NCBI RefSeq assembly: GCF_028807635.1
Contig: NZ_JARBAX010000002.1
Location: forward strand, 1,798,001 to 1,862,000
Reading direction: 5' to 3'
Length of the DNA: 64,000 bases
Source of the DNA: Streptomyces spiramyceticus
GTDB taxonomy: Bacteria; Actinomycetota; Actinomycetes; Streptomycetales; Streptomycetaceae
Part shown: piece after piece, positions 45,389 through 54,700 of the stretch
Layout: the number at the start of each line of letters is the position of its first letter
Numbering within the stretch: position 1 is the first letter of the stretch
Program-made: the position numbers and the translations under genes
Notes under the pieces: generated by a model
Seen by the model: only the letters and a program-made list of their open reading frames with translations
Databases searched by the model: none
What the model was told of the DNA's origin: nothing

Positions 45389-46484
45389 GTGACCTGAGTC
45401 AGAGATTCGTCGGCAGTAGGCGGCGACTTTGTCGAGGATCTCGTCGGCGGTCTTGGTCCAGATGAAGGGCCGTGGGTGGTTGTTCCGGTCGGCGAGCCAG
45501 GTACGGATGTCGCGTTCGAGGGCTTGGACGGAGCGGTGGACACCTCGCTTGAGTTTCTTCTGCGTGAGCTCGGCGAACCACCGCTCCACCAGGTTCAGCC
45601 AGGACGAACTGGTCGGCGTGAAGTGCAGATGGAAGCGTGGGTGTGCCAGTAACCACTGCTTGATGGCGGGTGTCTTGTGGGTGACGTAGTTGTCGAGGAT
45701 GAGGTGCACGTCGAGGTCGGCGGGGACTTCCTTGTCGAGCTTGGCGAGGAACTTCTTGAACTCGACAGCCCGGTGCCTGCGGTGGAGAGAGCCGATCACT
45801 TTGCCGGTGGCGGCTTCCAGAGCGGCGAACAGGGTGGTGGTGCCGGAGCGTACGTAGTCGTGGCTCCGGCGTTCGGGAACCCTTGGCACCATCGGCAGGA
45901 CGGGCTGGGACCGGTCCAGGGCCTGGATCTGCGACTTCTCGTCCACGCAGAGCACCAGGGCCTTCTCCGGCGGGTCGAGATACAGGCCCACCACATCACG
46001 GACCTTGTCGATGAACAACGGGTCCGTGGACAGCTTGAACGTCTGCGACCGGTGCGGGGCCAGGGCGAACGCCCGCCAGATCCGCGAGACCGCGGACTGC
46101 GACATGCCCGTGGCCGCCGCCATCGACCTGGTCGAACCAGTGTGTCGCGTTCTTCGGTTTCTCCTCCAGTGTTTTGACGATGACCCGCTCGACATCGGCG
46201 TCGGTGATCTTCCGTGGGACACCGGGCCTGGGTTCGTCGGACAGGCCGTCCAAGCCACGTTCGAGGAAACGCCGCCGCCAGGTGCGGACCGTGTCCGCAG
46301 TGACATGCAGCCGACGGGACACCTCCGTGATCGAGTGTCCCTCGGCGCACTCCAGCACGATCCGCGACCGCTGAGCCAAAGTCTGGGCCGTCGTACGACG
46401 ACGCACCCAGCCCTCCAGCACAGCCCGTTGGGCATCGGTCACCGACAACGGCGGAATCTTCGGACCCGGACGACTCATACCCAA
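45386..46484 (-). pseudogene. IS630-family transposase, frameshifted
   Basis: The first frame from 46484 has the helix-turn-helix region (EGWVRRRTTAQTLAQRSRIV, HVTADTVRTWRRRFLERGL) up to KNATHWFDQV. Near 46135 the frame changes, and the rest (MSQSAVSRIWRAFALAP, LVLCVDEKSQIQALDRSQP, VHLILDNYVTHKTPAI, TPTSSSWLNLVERWF) continues in another frame to 45386. All catalytic residues exist but in two frames; a programmed frameshift is possible in IS630, so it may not be dead. Confidence 0.78.
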
Positions 46485-46512
46485 CCAACAACAAATCTTC
46501 GACTCAGGTCAC
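45389..46512 (-). mobile_element. IS630-family element, copy 2
   Basis: Ends GTGACCTGAGTC at the left and GACTCAGGTCAC at the right with TA on both flanks (45387-45388 and 46513-46514). It is 1124 bp, the same family as copy 1 but with different terminal repeats. Confidence 0.85.
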
Positions 46513-46514
46513 TA

Positions 46515-46916
46515 GAGCCTGTCCGGCGGGTCGTTGCGACAGTGGCTGCGCCAAGATGGTGCCCATGGCCAGCGAACCCCTGCAGATCCCGATCGATCAG
46601 CTTCGTCGCGCCTTTGATGTGGCACTTCGGCGTCGGTGGCGAGGGGCGCTAGCCGCGTCCCTCGCCACCCGATCAGACCACGTTCAGTCCGCCGAGGGCA
46701 TGACCAGCGTCGCTCCTGGCAAGGAGGCGGGCAGCTCGTGTACCTGGGGAATCGCACCCGTACTTCTCCGTCAGAGCCCAACTGGCCGAGCACCGGCGCA
46801 CTTCAGCGCGGCCGCCGAATGTCGGCGTACACGTGAACGCCCCGAGTGGGGCTCGTATCGAGCCACTGTCGTATGAGTTCCAACTGGCAACCCTGCTCGA
46901 AGAGCGGCTAACTCGC
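46515..46916. other. IS-scarred intergenic region
   Basis: It begins with GAGCCTGTCCGGCGG, which resembles an IS5-type terminal repeat facing the remnant on the other side of IS630 copy 2. A short start (MASEPLQIPIDQLRRAFD) is seen at 46565, but no supported gene follows. Confidence 0.3.
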
Positions 46917-47180
46917 TCAGATCCCGTAGCGCTCGGGTTTGGGGGTCCGCGTCATCAGCATGGTGGCCGCTTGGGTGACCGTGACTGTGCCGTTGAGGAC
47001 GGCCACGACGACTTCGGTGATGGGCATCTCTACACCGTGCCGACGCGCGAGGGTCAGGATCGAGGAGGACGACTTGACTCCCTCAGCGGTCTGGCTGGTA
47101 GCGGCGGTTGCCTCCGCTAGGGTCATTCCTTGGCCGAGGCGCTCACCCAAGGTGCGTTCTTCGCGCTCAGCATGTCTCAG
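46917..47180 (-). pseudogene. gpsA: Glycerol-3-phosphate dehydrogenase, C-terminal fragment
   Basis: The minus-strand frame reads LGERLGQGMTLAEATAATSQ, then TAEGVKSSSSILTLARRHGV and EMPITEVVVAVLNGTVTVTQ, ending RTPKPERYGI. This is the conserved C-terminus of NAD(P)-dependent GpsA. The upstream catalytic and nucleotide-binding parts are absent, and the IS at 47241 lies next to the break. Confidence 0.78.
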
Positions 47181-47240
47181 GAGACATCGGGCCGCTCACA
47201 AGTCAGGCGCTGGACCTGGGAAGCGCTGTCGCTCGCGAAG

Positions 47241-48290
47241 CCCTAACGAGCTCGTGCATGGTTGGCTGTGACGCGTGGCTGGTCGTGTCTCGTCGCTGGT
47301 CAGGCTGTGGTGAGTGGCCGAATGGTGCTTTGCTGGTGGGAGGCGACGGCGGCCACGGCCTGGATGGTTTGAGGCAGATACTCGCGGCGGTTGTGGTGGC
47401 GGGCGAGTGACTTCCAGTTCTTCAGGTGAGCGATGCCGTGCTCGACGCGGATGCGTCGTGAGGAGTGCGCGTGTTTGGCCTGTGCGTGCATTTGCTCGTA
47501 CCAAGGTGGCGGGTTCTTGCGGAACTTGCGGTGCGGCGGGGTGATGACCTGCCCGCCGGTCTGGGCCCCGAGCCCTTGGTAGCCGGCATCGGCCAGGATC
47601 TCGACCCACGGGCCGGTGTCGAGGAGATCGACGAGTCCGGAGGCACGGGCCTGCGTGATGTCGGGACAGCTGCCGGGACGGGTTTCCCCGCAGAAGGGCA
47701 GGCGTCCATCGGCGTCGGTCAGGACCATCGCTTTGACCGCGTTCTGCTTGCTCTTGCCCGAGATGAAGCGGCCCCGGTCCGGAGTCCCCTGGGCGGGGCG
47801 GCGGACCCGGATCTCGGTGGCGTCGAGGATCGCGGTCTTCCCGCTGATCTCGAGGTGGCCGATGACTTCGTCGAGGGTCCGCAGTCGCACCCCGGCCTCT
47901 ACGGTGCAGCCCCGCTCGGCCAGCAGAAGACGGATCTCACCGATGGCCCGGGTGACGGTGGACCGGTCCACACCGAACCAGCAGGCCAGGACGTCATGAG
48001 TAGTGCCATGCCGCAGATGGACGAGGGTGATCAGCAGCCGGTCGACGAAGACCAGCTTGTGCCTGGCACCGGCACCGACCGCCCGCTTCCGGGCGCGACT
48101 GGCGAGCCTGGCCTGGTGACGCTCGTGCCACAACGGCTCGATCTCAGTAACGAGTTCCGCCACCACCGTCCGCCCCAGACCGGTGACCCGCTGATTCACT
48201 GCAACCGCAGCACGCGCCATCCCCACCACATGCCACACAACGATCAAGATCGCGACACGCTACGGCCAACCATGCACGAGCTCGTTAGGG
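47241..48290 (-). mobile_element. IS5-superfamily (DDE_Tnp_4) element
   Basis: Perfect inverted repeats of 26 bases (CCCTAACGAGCTCGTGCATG and six more) at 47241-47266 and 48265-48290 enclose one transposase gene; the element is 1050 bp. No target duplication was recognised. Its right end is about 95 bases from the Tc-locus terminator. Confidence 0.88.
47300..48220 (-). CDS. DDE_Tnp_4-type transposase
   Basis: A 306-aa transposase from ATG 48220. The N-terminal helix-turn-helix domain has KLVFVDRLLITLVHLRHGTT, THDVLACWFGVDRSTVTRAI. The DDE core has KTAILDATEIRVRRPAQGT with the first Asp, ILADAGYQGLGAQTG with the second, and SSRRIRVEHGIAHLKNWKSL with the Glu. It is full-length. A TTG-initiated extension of nine residues is possible. 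Confidence 0.85.
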   Translation of the reverse strand: MARAAVAVNQRVTGLGRTVVAELVTEIEPLWHERHQARLASRARKRAVGAGARHKLVFVDRLLITLVHLRHGTTHDVLACWFGVDRSTVTRAIGEIRLLLAERGCTVEAGVRLRTLDEVIGHLEISGKTAILDATEIRVRRPAQGTPDRGRFISGKSKQNAVKAMVLTDADGRLPFCGETRPGSCPDITQARASGLVDLLDTGPWVEILADAGYQGLGAQTGGQVITPPHRKFRKNPPPWYEQMHAQAKHAHSSRRIRVEHGIAHLKNWKSLARHHNRREYLPQTIQAVAAVASHQQSTIRPLTTA

Positions 48291-48383
48291 AACATCACGC
48301 CTCAACAGCCGCCTGACACCGCTGGAGCAAACGCTTCGAGTCGCGAGTCCCCATCTCGCGTGGGCGACCTGCCGGGGCAGCGG

Positions 48384-48416
48384 CCGGTGTGGGGTTGCCC
48401 GTAAACCCCACACCGG
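48384..48416 (-). terminator. Strong terminator of the Tc operon
   Basis: A 13-bp perfect stem (CCGGTGTGGGGTT with AACCCCACACCGG) around a seven-base loop, 20 bases past the stop codon of the last Tc gene. It marks the end of the minus-strand operon. Confidence 0.85.
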
Positions 48417-48435
48417 GCTTCGCCCCAACACTCGC

Positions 48436-51400
48436 TTACGCCGCTGCGTACGACACCGACATATGCACCGTAGCCCCGGCGGCTGCGTGTTTCTTAAGGA
48501 AAGGGAAAATCGACGAGCCTTGCGTGATGTCCAAAGTCCACGCTGTCTCGGCATTACCGGCGAAAGCCTGCACTGTGGGCGCCAACGTAAGCTTTCCCTT
48601 GGCGAAGTCGATCACCGAGAACGTCGCAACCAAGGCATCGCCCATACCAATCTTCTTCAGCCAGTACGGGAACATTTCCGTCGTCACCTCTATGTGCAAC
48701 TTCCGATCAGCATCAGAGACCGCGGACGCAAAGCCATGCCATGCGTTTCCAAAGTCGTAGTTCAGCGTGAACAGCTGCACGAGATTTTCTGGGTCGGACA
48801 GCACCTCGTCCGTGAGGTAAGCAAGGGCGGGCGCTGCCAACTGCCTCGCTGGCCGGCCCGTGTACCGGAGGTGGAGCACCACGTCAGAAATGGATTCGAC
48901 ATCGAATTGCGGAAGGTCGATCGGCAGCTTGAGCCGCCACGTGCTGATCGCTCCGGCACCCTCGAACGGCAGGTAGCGATCGTCCCGCAGATTGGTCTCG
49001 AACAGGCCGCTGTCGTTCTGTGCGGTGCTCGTGACAACTTGCTGGATCGCTCCGGTGAAGTCTCGGAACCGGGCGTCCTCGTCGGCGGCGTTGCGCGCAT
49101 ACTGTTCGCCCTCCTCGGGCGAGACACGCACGCTCGACCGCAGCAGTGACAATGCGCAGTGGATGCCCGCATACGGGCCGGTCACGGCAGGGATCGTGAG
49201 TGCCACCGTCTTGAGTCGCCGCAGGTAGACACCGGGGCAGTCCATGTCGAACAGCCATTCCGGCACCTCGACCTCGCACGACCCGGTCGCCTTGAGCCGC
49301 AACAGCGCGCGAGGGTCGAGCCGGGCCAGCGACACATGCTTGGTGAGCTCGAGTTCGCGCTTGTTCGCCTCAAGGTAGGCCATCTCGAGCCGCTTGAGGT
49401 CGAGGGCGAGCGCCTCGCCGGCGAGCAGGCCGCGCTTGCCGTCGTTCCAGTAGCCGAACTTGATGATGTCCTGGTCGTCGAACTCTCGCCGCATGACCTC
49501 GCGCCTCAGCGTGACCTCGGCCTTCTTCGCGACGTCGAACGCGAGCTTGTAGGCGTCGTAGAAGGTCTTCGACAGCTCGCCCTGCATCCACGTGTATAGG
49601 TCTTCGTTGGTGAACTTGGTGCGCAGGAACTCCTCCGCCGCGGCGGCCTGCTCGATCTGGACGAGATGGTGCTCGTACTCGCGCTTGGTGACCTGCTCGC
49701 GCAGCAGCGACGAGATGATCTGCCGCCCGTACTGTTCGAGCTCGCTGGTCGCCAGGTTCGCCTGGAGCACGTAGTCCTCGGCTCGCCGATAGTAGCCCGC
49801 CATCTTCGACGCCCGCTCTGCGGAGCCCTTGAACGCCTCCGAGATCATCTTCGCGCCCTCGGCTCCGTACTTCGCGGCCTTCGACAGCTGTGTCCCGCCG
49901 AAACCGGCGGCGCCACCGACGCCGAGCGGCGTCCCATGCACGTCAAACTGAGGGATGAGCGCGAGGATCGGCGCCGCGATGTTGAGCACCGTCGCGGCGG
50001 CCCCGAAGGTGTCCGACGTCGGCAGGAAGATGTTGAGCTCGGCGTTCTCGTTCTTGTTGAGCGGCAGGGTCTCTCCGAGCTTGCCGCCGACCAGGCTCAC
50101 GACCTGCTCGCCGGCGAACTCCATGAGCCCGCCGACCGACGACTCCTTGCGGTACTCCTCGCGCGACAGGTCGCCTGCGTACGCCGTCACCAGCGCGTTG
50201 TACGCGGCGTCGAACGTGTCCTCCGTGAGGTCGTCGCGGATGAGGTCCACCGACTTCAACCCGTCGATGATCGCGTCCGACGTACCGAGGATCTTCTTGT
50301 AGTGCCGGTACCTCTCCCACACCGTCCCGCGACTCTCGAGCAACGCCGTCGTCGCCTCCTCGGCCTCCTTCCACTGCAGGAACCGCACGTCCCGCGTGAG
50401 GGTCTGGATGTTGAGCTCGTGCTGTTGTCGCAGGAGGCTCGCGTGCTCGAGCTCCCCCTTCTCGATCGCCTGCAGTAGCGCCCCGCCGAGCCCTTTGACC
50501 TCGGCGCACAGCTCCTGCGCCTTCTGCAGCAGCAGTGGCCCGCGGATCGACGACACCGGCTGGTTGAGGTTGTTTACGATGCTCGCCAGGTCGAGTCCTG
50601 CGGCCACCGCCTTGACGAGGGCGCCGGGATCGATCGGCGGGTCGAACAGTGCGAGCTGCCGCACGACGCCCTCGATGTTCATGCAGTGCCGGATCTTGAA
50701 CAGCCGGTCCGCGACGACGTCCCAGTACGCGAGCAGCTGGTCGTTCTGGGGGATGCAGAAGTACAGCGTCCGTCCAATGCCAAACACCGCGCCGTCGGCC
50801 CCGCTCGCGCTCGCGTCGCCGCTCGCTGCGGCCGACGAGTTGAACGGGAACTGGTTCTCCAGCTCAATGAGCGCGTTGCCGAACTTGTCGATGCCTGCGG
50901 CCTTGAGCTGCGCGTACGTCTTGCTAACCGGCTTGTGCAGCTGCGGGATGCGCTGGGGCTTCGGCCCGAGCAGGTTCGCCGCCATGACGTAGATCTGCGT
51001 CGCCTCGTTGAGTGTCTCGACCGTGTCCTGCCGGAACAGGTGGTCGCCCCACGCGATGAGGTTGTCGAGGTACTTCATCACCACGCTGTACTGGTAGGCG
51101 AGGTACCGCCCGCGCGCGACGACGTGCGGCTGGAACGGCTTGTCCCGCCAAGCCTGGATAGCCTTCTCCGTGCGCCGCTTGAGCTCGCTGTCGCCGGTCT
51201 TCGACAGCTCGGTGAGGATCTCCGTGAGGAACTCCGGGTCCGTCTCCTCGCGGAACCGCAGGAACTTCCAGAACCGCTGCGGCGGGTCGATCGAAATGTC
51301 GGTGCTCGTCGGGTCGAACACGTGGTGGAACCAGCGCTGCGCTTCCTCGAACCGCTGGTTCTTCGACAGGTGGACCGCGATGAGCACGGGTGCGTGGAAG

Positions 51401-51726
51401 AACAGCTCCCAGTTGTAGATCGCGTACGGTCCGTCGTCGGAGACGTCGATGACGTCCTTCGGGAACGGGCCCGTGAACGCCGAGCCCGGCGTGTAGAACC
51501 CTGGCGCCAGCGTCGTCACCAGGGTCGACTGCCACTTCGCGTCGAACAGCGCCGGCAACCCGTCGGTGTTGAGCTTACGGATGAGCTCCTCGGTCCACGG
51601 ATGGTAGTGCGGAGTCAGCCCGTACTGCACGCGGCGCCGCTGCCGGCCCTGGTGCACCCAGACGAGGTCACCGTACTTCGTCCGGAGCTCGGTGATCGTG
51701 TCGTGGAAGTTCGCCTTGTTCGCCAT
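48436..51726 (-). CDS. Tc toxin subunit A, C-terminal half (pore and TcB-binding)
   Basis: A 1096-aa protein. It starts with FHDTITELRTKYGDLVWVHQ and HYHPWTEELIRKLN, then YAIYNWELFFHAPVLIAVHL and RFEEAQRWFHHVFDPTSTDI, the region before the pore in one-chain TcA. About residues 350-480 are long helices of the channel bundle; about 540-640 has Gly/Ala-rich hydrophobic sequence (TVLNIAAPILALIPQF) suited to the membrane tip. The TcB-binding domain follows, with ELELTKHVSLARLDPRALLR and PGVYLRRLKTVALTIPAVTG. It should form the translocation channel with the upstream half. ATG 51726 has GGTGAGGG upstream and lies ten bases after the previous stop; a GTG at 51735 is possible. Confidence 0.9.
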   Translation of the reverse strand: MANKANFHDTITELRTKYGDLVWVHQGRQRRRVQYGLTPHYHPWTEELIRKLNTDGLPALFDAKWQSTLVTTLAPGFYTPGSAFTGPFPKDVIDVSDDGPYAIYNWELFFHAPVLIAVHLSKNQRFEEAQRWFHHVFDPTSTDISIDPPQRFWKFLRFREETDPEFLTEILTELSKTGDSELKRRTEKAIQAWRDKPFQPHVVARGRYLAYQYSVVMKYLDNLIAWGDHLFRQDTVETLNEATQIYVMAANLLGPKPQRIPQLHKPVSKTYAQLKAAGIDKFGNALIELENQFPFNSSAAASGDASASGADGAVFGIGRTLYFCIPQNDQLLAYWDVVADRLFKIRHCMNIEGVVRQLALFDPPIDPGALVKAVAAGLDLASIVNNLNQPVSSIRGPLLLQKAQELCAEVKGLGGALLQAIEKGELEHASLLRQQHELNIQTLTRDVRFLQWKEAEEATTALLESRGTVWERYRHYKKILGTSDAIIDGLKSVDLIRDDLTEDTFDAAYNALVTAYAGDLSREEYRKESSVGGLMEFAGEQVVSLVGGKLGETLPLNKNENAELNIFLPTSDTFGAAATVLNIAAPILALIPQFDVHGTPLGVGGAAGFGGTQLSKAAKYGAEGAKMISEAFKGSAERASKMAGYYRRAEDYVLQANLATSELEQYGRQIISSLLREQVTKREYEHHLVQIEQAAAAEEFLRTKFTNEDLYTWMQGELSKTFYDAYKLAFDVAKKAEVTLRREVMRREFDDQDIIKFGYWNDGKRGLLAGEALALDLKRLEMAYLEANKRELELTKHVSLARLDPRALLRLKATGSCEVEVPEWLFDMDCPGVYLRRLKTVALTIPAVTGPYAGIHCALSLLRSSVRVSPEEGEQYARNAADEDARFRDFTGAIQQVVTSTAQNDSGLFETNLRDDRYLPFEGAGAISTWRLKLPIDLPQFDVESISDVVLHLRYTGRPARQLAAPALAYLTDEVLSDPENLVQLFTLNYDFGNAWHGFASAVSDADRKLHIEVTTEMFPYWLKKIGMGDALVATFSVIDFAKGKLTLAPTVQAFAGNAETAWTLDITQGSSIFPFLKKHAAAGATVHMSVSYAAA

Positions 51727-51736
51727 CGCCCTCACC

Positions 51737-54700
51737 TCACAGATTCCGCAGCTGCTGCTTCTTGACGGCGCCGCCGGCGTCGAACGTGGTCCCGCCGAAC
51801 ACGAACACCGTGTTGCCGGGGATCTGGAGCGCCCAGGTCGGGTCGAAGACGGGGTCGCCTGGCTTGGGGATCTTCGGCTTCACCGGTTCCTCGTACAGAT
51901 GCGGCAGGTGGAGCATGCCGCCGTCGACGATGAGGTCGTCGTAGTAGCGGAACTTGCCCTCGTGGTACAGCTGCTCGTCCCCGGTCACGAAGAACACGCT
52001 CCGCTCGTCCGTGTAGAACAGCGGCATCTCCCACGGGTTGCTCACGCCGTGCTGCAGCGTCGGCCGGACCCGGAAGCCGTCGACCAGGTTTCCGGTCTTC
52101 GTCAGCACCGTCATCGCCACTGGGTCCTTCGGCTCCGACGGCTGCTGGACCCGCACCGTGAAGACCTTGTCCGGGTACGTCCACTGGTTCGCATCGACCT
52201 GCGGCAGCGGGGACCGGCCGAGCTCGAGCATCGACGCCTGGTCGCCGAGGTACACCCAGAACGGGTCCTCGCTCGACACGTGCGGCTGTGCGTTCGGGCT
52301 GGTGAACGTGAGGATGTAGTCGCCGATATATCCGCCCGCCCGGTAGCCCAGCCGGAACTCCAGGCGCTCCGACAGCGGGGGACCGCCCGGCGCCGACGTC
52401 GGCGTGTACACCGTGGTGACGCACCGGATGAGCCGCGGGTCGAACGAACTGAGCGACGACCAGGTGAGCGACGTTGAGGTCTCGGTGGACTTCGACGATT
52501 GCCACGTGCCGCGGTAGTACTCGCCCCGGTGCAGCGTCACGGTCGCGTCTACCCGGGCGGCGAGCGACCAGGCCTCGTCGGAGATGTCCTGCGGGGACTT
52601 CGCCGGGTCGCCTTGCGCCTGCACGAGCGTGGTCACCCAGAAGACGAACAGCCGCTTCTTCCACACCACCGGCACGACGACGTCGCCCTCGATATTGAGC
52701 CCGATCTTCTCCCACGGCGTCCAGTACCCGTACTCGTGCCGGCGGTACCAGTGCTCGCGGGTGCTGCCGAGCGTGCGCCCGATGACGTGCAGGATGTCGT
52801 CGTCGATCGTCCCCGGGGTCTTCTCCTCAAGGAACGCGCCGGCGATCTCCAGGTGCGCGACGTCATCGAGCTTGCGCAGGTAGTGCAGGTACGCGAGCTC
52901 CGCGAGGTCCTGCGTGATGTCGGCCTTGAGCAGCTCGCTCTCGAGGTCGCGGAAGAACGGCGATTTGCCGTCCCGCAGCTCCGGCTCCAGCCAGTTCTCC
53001 GGGTACAGGAACACCTTCCGGTTCGCCTCCCACACCCGGTACCGGCGCATCCACGTCCAGTGGTCGGCGTTGATCGACGACGGCGACACCGCCGGCTCGA
53101 GGTTGAGCAGGCAGCGCTGCACGAACAGCTGGACGGTCGACAGCGCGAGCCGGATCCGCGAGGTCTGCATGCACGCGTCCATCTGGACGTCGACGAGGAA
53201 GTACTCGTACAGCTGCTCGGGCGTCTCGATCTCGGGCGACGGAGTGTCGTGGTGAAGGATGTATGCGACCAGCGCGTCCCGTCGAGCGTTGCGCACCGCG
53301 TCGCTCACGCTCTGCATCGACTCCCGCCACGCTGCAAGGTCCATCCGCTCCTTGAGCGTCTCCCGCACACCCCGCACGAGGACGCCGTCGGGGTTGGGCA
53401 CGGTCCACGCGACGAGGTCCGACGCCGGCTGCAGGGTCGTCGCGACGAGGTCGAGCGCGGCGGTCACCCGGCGCAGGTTCGCCAGGTCGCCGAGATCGTT
53501 CACCGTGAGACCGAACTCCGTGAGCACCGCGGTAAGGTCCGCCTCGGCCCACTCCATGACGCCGGCCACCACGAGCTTGCCTTGCGCGTCGGCCGCGTCC
53601 GGCTCGCGCAGGATGCCGAGGAACGTGTCGCCCTCCGGCTCGTGCTCCTTCTTCAGCCGGACGAACCACAGCACCCATGCGAGCCGCGCCCATTGCGCCA
53701 CGACGTCGGGGACCGCGATCGTGCCGTCGACGGCGAGCCCGTTCCACAGCCCGGCGGTCACGGTCCGGACCGCGCCGAGGTCCGCGACCTCGCCCGCGGT
53801 GAGCCCGAGCGCCTTCGCGGCGAGCACCGTCTTCTGCACGCGCCGCATCGTGCGCTCGGCCTGCTCGTACGCGCCGGCGTCGTACACCCGGGACGCCGGG
53901 ACCGCGGCCTTGGCCAGCGCGTTCGTGCGCCAGCGCAGCTCCGCCGACCGACCCGCGGGCAGGCCCGCGAGCGTGAGGGTGACCAGCGCGAGGTCGCCCG
54001 CGGTGAGGGCGATCGAGGTGACACTGCGCAGCTCGCCATCGGCGTCGGTCGGGGTCGTCGGGATGGCCGTCACGCCGTCGACGTCGAGGGTCACCGAGGT
54101 GCCCGCCGGGGCGGCAACGTAAAGCAGGAAGTCGGTGCTCGCGGGCGGGTCGAGCAGCAGCTCGTGGGTCCCGTTCGCGCCGAGCGCCGGCGGCGTTTCT
54201 AGCCCGGCGAAGTCGTCGAGGAAAATCGCGGTCGGGTCGCCGTCGGCGTGCAGCACGTCGGGGTCGGACGCGAGCGCGTCGAGCACCTCGACGTCGGCCT
54301 TCGTCACGGTCGCGAGCGCGGTGCGGAGGGCGGTGCCGCGCAGGGTCGCCCGCAGCTCCGGGAGGATGCCGACGACGATCGCCGCGGCCTGCGCCGCGGG
54401 ATCCGTGAGCGTGATGAGGGTGTCGTACAGGGCCTTGAGCTCGGGGAACTCGTCGTCGAGGTCGTCGAGGTCGGCGTCGGCCGCGTCCTGGAGGTCCTGG
54501 AACGCGGTCGTGAGCGCGGCCTTGAACGCCGTGAGGTCGGCCGGCGCGGTGATCTCCTCGACGTCGGCGAGCGTGAGCGCCGCGATCGCGGTGTCGAGCG
54601 CGGTCCGGGTCGCGGCGGAGAGCAGGCCGGTCGAGGTCAGGGTGTTGTGGAACGGGTCGATCCGCACGCCCGGGGCGATCGCGGTGAGCGGTGCTGGCAG

